64,000 nt of DNA, taken from the NCBI RefSeq assembly GCF_030811655.1, contig NZ_JAUSRE010000002.1, positions 62,001 through 126,000 of the forward strand, written 5' to 3'. Numbering within the stretch: the stretch's first letter is position 1; every line of letters starts with the position of its first letter. Positions 61,876 to 64,000 of the stretch are shown one piece after another. The DNA is from Pseudarthrobacter enclensis. Lineage in GTDB: Bacteria > Actinomycetota > Actinomycetes > Actinomycetales > Micrococcaceae. Below the pieces are notes generated by a model that was not told where the DNA came from, did no database searches, and was given only the letters and a program-made list of their open reading frames with translations. The translations under genes were made by a program, and so were the position numbers.

Positions 61876-63168
61876 ATGGATTCGGGAAATGTCGCTTGGA
61901 TTTTGGCCAGCTCCGCGCTGGTATGCATGATGATCCCCGCCCTGGCCCTGTTTTACGGGGGCATGGTGGGGTCACGCCGCATTCTCAACATGATGATGAT
62001 GTGCTTCGGCGGCGCCAGCCTGGTGGCCGTCCTCTGGGCACTGTTCGGCTACTCCATGGCCTTCGGCAACTCCGTGGGCGGCCTGGGCCTGATCGGTGAC
62101 GTCACCGAATTCCCCGGCATGGGGCAGATGCTCGCCAAGGACGATTCGGCGTCCATCCCGCTCATCCTGTTCGCCGCATTCCAGCTGTTCTTCGCCTGCG
62201 TCACTACGGCGCTGGTTGCCGGGGCGGCAGCCGGCCGCATGAAGTTCGGCGCCTGGATGGTGTTCGCCGGCATCTGGGCCACCGTGGTCTACTTCCCTAT
62301 CGCGCACTGGGTGTTCGCGTTCGACTCTGCGGACGGCAGCACGGTGGGCGGCTGGATCGCCAACGGCATCAAGGCCATCGACTTCGCCGGCGGCACCGCG
62401 GTGCACATGAACGCCGGCGCCGCCGCCCTGGCCCTGGCACTGGTCCTGGGCAAGAGCTCCGGCTGGCCCAAGGTTGAACACGCCAAGCCGCACAGCCGTC
62501 CCCTGGTCCTGGTGGGCGCAGGCCTGCTGTGGGTGGGCTGGTTCGGCTTCAACGCCGGCTCCGCGCTCGCCGCCGGCCAGTCCGCGGCCGTGGTCTTCCT
62601 CAACACCGCCGTCGCAGCCTCCGCCGGCCTGCTTGCCTGGGCCCTCGTGGAGCGGGTCCGCCACGGCGCCGCCACCAGCATGGGCGCCGCGTCCGGCCTG
62701 ATCGCCGCGCTGGTGGCCATCACACCGGCCTGTGGCGCCGTCAGCCCGCTGGGCGCCCTGGCCATCGGCGCCATCGCCGGGGCCGTCTGCTCCCTGGCCA
62801 TCGAGTGGAAGTTCCGGCTGGGCTTCGACGATTCGCTTGATGTCGTGGGCGTCCACCTCGTCGGCGGCATCCTTGGCACCCTTTTGATCGGCCTCTTCGC
62901 CACGGACAAGGCCCCGAACGGCGTCAGCGGCCTGTTGTACGGCGGCGGCTTCAACCTGCTCGGCGTCCAGGCGATCGCCACCGTCAGCGTCCTGGCCTAC
63001 TCCTTCGGTGTCACCTGGGTCCTTGCGAAGGTCCTGGACAAGGCCATGGGCGGCCTGCGCATCAAGCCCGAGGACGAACTGCGCGGCATCGACCTCGCAG
63101 CCCACTCCGAGCTGGCCTACCTGATGGACGAGGACCCGGTGGAACTGGGCTCGCCCCAGCGGGTCTAG
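61876..63168 (+). CDS. amt: Ammonium transporter
   Basis: A 430-residue Amt/MEP/Rh channel with 11 membrane segments. VAWILASSALVCMMIPALALFYGGMV opens it, the first channel histidine lies in AGGTAVHMNAGAAALALALVLG and the second in DVVGVHLVGGILGTLLIGLF, the twin-histidine pair of the pore. AAAGGGG precedes the ATG. It brings ammonium into the cell and is usually under nitrogen control, which fits the GlnR-like box. No glnK or glnD follows it directly. Confidence 0.96.
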   Translation: MDSGNVAWILASSALVCMMIPALALFYGGMVGSRRILNMMMMCFGGASLVAVLWALFGYSMAFGNSVGGLGLIGDVTEFPGMGQMLAKDDSASIPLILFAAFQLFFACVTTALVAGAAAGRMKFGAWMVFAGIWATVVYFPIAHWVFAFDSADGSTVGGWIANGIKAIDFAGGTAVHMNAGAAALALALVLGKSSGWPKVEHAKPHSRPLVLVGAGLLWVGWFGFNAGSALAAGQSAAVVFLNTAVAASAGLLAWALVERVRHGAATSMGAASGLIAALVAITPACGAVSPLGALAIGAIAGAVCSLAIEWKFRLGFDDSLDVVGVHLVGGILGTLLIGLFATDKAPNGVSGLLYGGGFNLLGVQAIATVSVLAYSFGVTWVLAKVLDKAMGGLRIKPEDELRGIDLAAHSELAYLMDEDPVELGSPQRV

Positions 63169-63255
63169 CTCAGGCAGGAACCACCACACACTGCCGGGCG
63201 CCCGCCTGCTGGGGGCGGCGCACGGCACCTGATTTACCAGTCCCAGCGCACGAAC

Positions 63256-63315
63256 AGGGCCAAACCTTGGACCGGTGCCGGCAGCAGCCGGCTTATAGTT
63301 CCAGGGTTTGGCCCT
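63256..63315. terminator. Hairpin between amt and the helicase gene
   Basis: AGGGCCAAACCTTGGA (63256-63271) pairs with 63300-63315 with one wobble; GCCGGC repeats in the loop can add an inner stem. It begins 88 bp after the amt stop between convergent genes and could end either transcript, although the T-run is weak. Confidence 0.6.
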
Positions 63316-63404
63316 TCGTTGTTCCCCCGCACCCTTATCCCGCAGGGACGATCGACGCGCATATGAAGAGGCGCGGCGCGTATTATCCCGCGCTGCGCAG
63401 ATGT

Positions 63405-63485
63405 GCGCCGCGGAGCGGAAGGTGTGCGTCGAAACTGCAGACGCGCGTCGAGAGCGGACATGCGGGCGTCGAATCCGGACGCCCA
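63405..63485. repeat. Four imperfect tandem repeats of about 20 bp
   Basis: The core GCGTCGA (first copy GCGCCGC) recurs at 63405, 63426, 63445 and 63466, with GCGGA or CGGAC in the second half of most units. No convincing gene covers the stretch, so it is an intergenic degenerate repeat array in the 324-bp gap between amt and the helicase gene. Confidence 0.55.
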
Positions 63486-63492
63486 GCCGGCA

Positions 63493-64000
63493 CTACTCCT
63501 TGAAGAGCCCCGCCAGGTCCTCGGCGGTGATGGCGCCGCCGGTCAGGGCATCGCCCTCCATCACGTCCGCGAACAGCTGCGACTTCCGGGTCTTCAGCGC
63601 CATGACCTTTTCCTCGATGGTGTCCTTGGCCACCAGCCGGTACACCATCACGTTGCGCGCCTGGCCGATCCGGTGGGTCCGGTCCACGGCCTGCGCTTCG
63701 GATGCCGGGTTCCACCAAGGATCGAGCAGGAAGACGTAGTCGGCCTCCGTCAGGTTGAGCCCGAAACCGCCGGCCTTCAACGAGATCAGGAACACCGGTG
63801 CCGTGCCGTTCTTGAACTCGCTCACCACATCGGCGCGGTTCCGCGTGCCGCCGTCGAGGTAGCAGTACTCGATCTCCTCCTGGTCCAGCCGCTCCCGGAC
63901 CTTGCCGAGGAAACCGGTGAACTGGCTGAAGATCAGTGCCCGGTGCCCCTCTGCCACCAGGTCCTCGAGCTGCTCGAACAGGACATCCAGCTTGCTGGAG
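63493..64000 (-). CDS. SNF2-family helicase, C-terminal part
   Basis: The reading frame is open from the window edge to the stop at 63493, about 168 residues of the second RecA-like domain. Motif IV-V elements are ALIFSQFTGFL, LDGGTRNRADVVSEF and VFLISLKAGGFGLNLTEADYVFLLDPWWNPASEAQAVDRTHRIGQ, the Snf2 signature with motif VI. These ATP-dependent DNA translocases remodel protein-DNA complexes or support transcription (HepA/RapA-like). The N-terminal parts lie beyond the window. Confidence 0.93.
   Translation of the reverse strand, partial: SSKLDVLFEQLEDLVAEGHRALIFSQFTGFLGKVRERLDQEEIEYCYLDGGTRNRADVVSEFKNGTAPVFLISLKAGGFGLNLTEADYVFLLDPWWNPASEAQAVDRTHRIGQARNVMVYRLVAKDTIEEKVMALKTRKSQLFADVMEGDALTGGAITAEDLAGLFKE

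Noticed and set aside
63234..63461. A 75-residue open frame on the minus strand between amt and the helicase
   Set aside because: It runs through the terminator hairpin and the tandem repeats and has no ribosome binding site or family resemblance.

Overview
This window looks like a chromosomal segment of a high-GC actinobacterium of the Micrococcaceae, most likely Arthrobacter or Pseudarthrobacter. The signs are strong G/C third-position bias, GTG and TTG starts, a dnaK-grpE-dnaJ-hspR operon with HspR (HAIR) operators, a heterotetrameric sarcosine oxidase locus, and a copper amine oxidase whose catalytic residues fall at the same numbers as in the Arthrobacter globiformis phenethylamine oxidase. 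I see no phage, insertion sequence, CRISPR array, rRNA or tRNA. The content is housekeeping plus a dense set of catabolic cassettes for aromatic compounds, methylated amines and amino acids.

Layout. 1-10.6 kb: edge of a Bcr/CflA drug exporter, aminodeoxychorismate synthase with an extra N-terminal P-loop domain, a low-molecular-weight phosphatase, a LysE exporter, a small PIN toxin-antitoxin pair, a methyltransferase, a divergent MarR/MMPL-exporter pair and a divergent NmrA-like/TetR pair. Each regulated pair has visible palindromic operators. 10.6-16 kb: a small repeat protein, the heat-shock operon with two HAIR boxes around its promoter and an unusual nested palindrome between grpE and dnaJ, and a small membrane protein. 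16-18.2 kb: an aldehyde dehydrogenase and an 86-residue protein built from four G-S/T-Y-V-T/S-L-P repeats, with its own promoter and a structured leader. 18.2-28.2 kb: a minus-strand homoprotocatechuate (3,4-dihydroxyphenylacetate) meta-cleavage operon: FAH-RraA fusion, GntR regulator, hpaE, hpaD, hpaH, hpaI and a frameshifted gabD. A 3-hydroxybenzoate-4-monooxygenase-like flavoprotein is divergent from it. 28.2-31 kb: prephenate dehydratase and an amylosucrase. 31-32.9 kb: a tartrate/malate-type dehydrogenase and a GntR regulator.

33-41.8 kb: one long operon, glyA-soxB-soxD-soxA-soxG-sdaA-purU, which would take sarcosine to glycine, serine and then pyruvate, with purU handling the folate-bound C1 unit. 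It starts next to three tandem 11-bp repeats and ends at a strong terminator. 41.9-50.3 kb: the 3' remnant of a flavin amine oxidase, an APC permease, an AmiS/UreI channel, an AraC regulator, small membrane and stress proteins (DUF1345, DUF1003, a 58-residue CsbD), and a TetR-controlled copper amine oxidase with a coupled membrane protein. 50.3-53.8 kb: an epimerase, a cupin, a ThuA protein and a Gfo/Idh/MocA oxidoreductase.

54-63.2 kb: glnT, a three-gene split glutamate-synthase-like set (glxBCD/mgsABC type), a monomeric sarcosine-oxidase-like flavoprotein, a carbamoylase-type amidase, an XRE-cupin regulator and an ammonium transporter. This resembles an N-methylglutamate-type cassette in which a single-chain oxidase could replace the usual four-subunit dehydrogenase. 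GAAAC-N6-TTAAC half-sites with an 11-bp period precede both glnT and amt and suggest nitrogen control. The window ends inside an SNF2-type helicase gene. The most interesting items are the SYVTLP-repeat protein with its leader, the glnT-glx-oxidase cassette and its nitrogen boxes, the FAH-RraA fusion, and the 11-bp tandem repeats before glyA.
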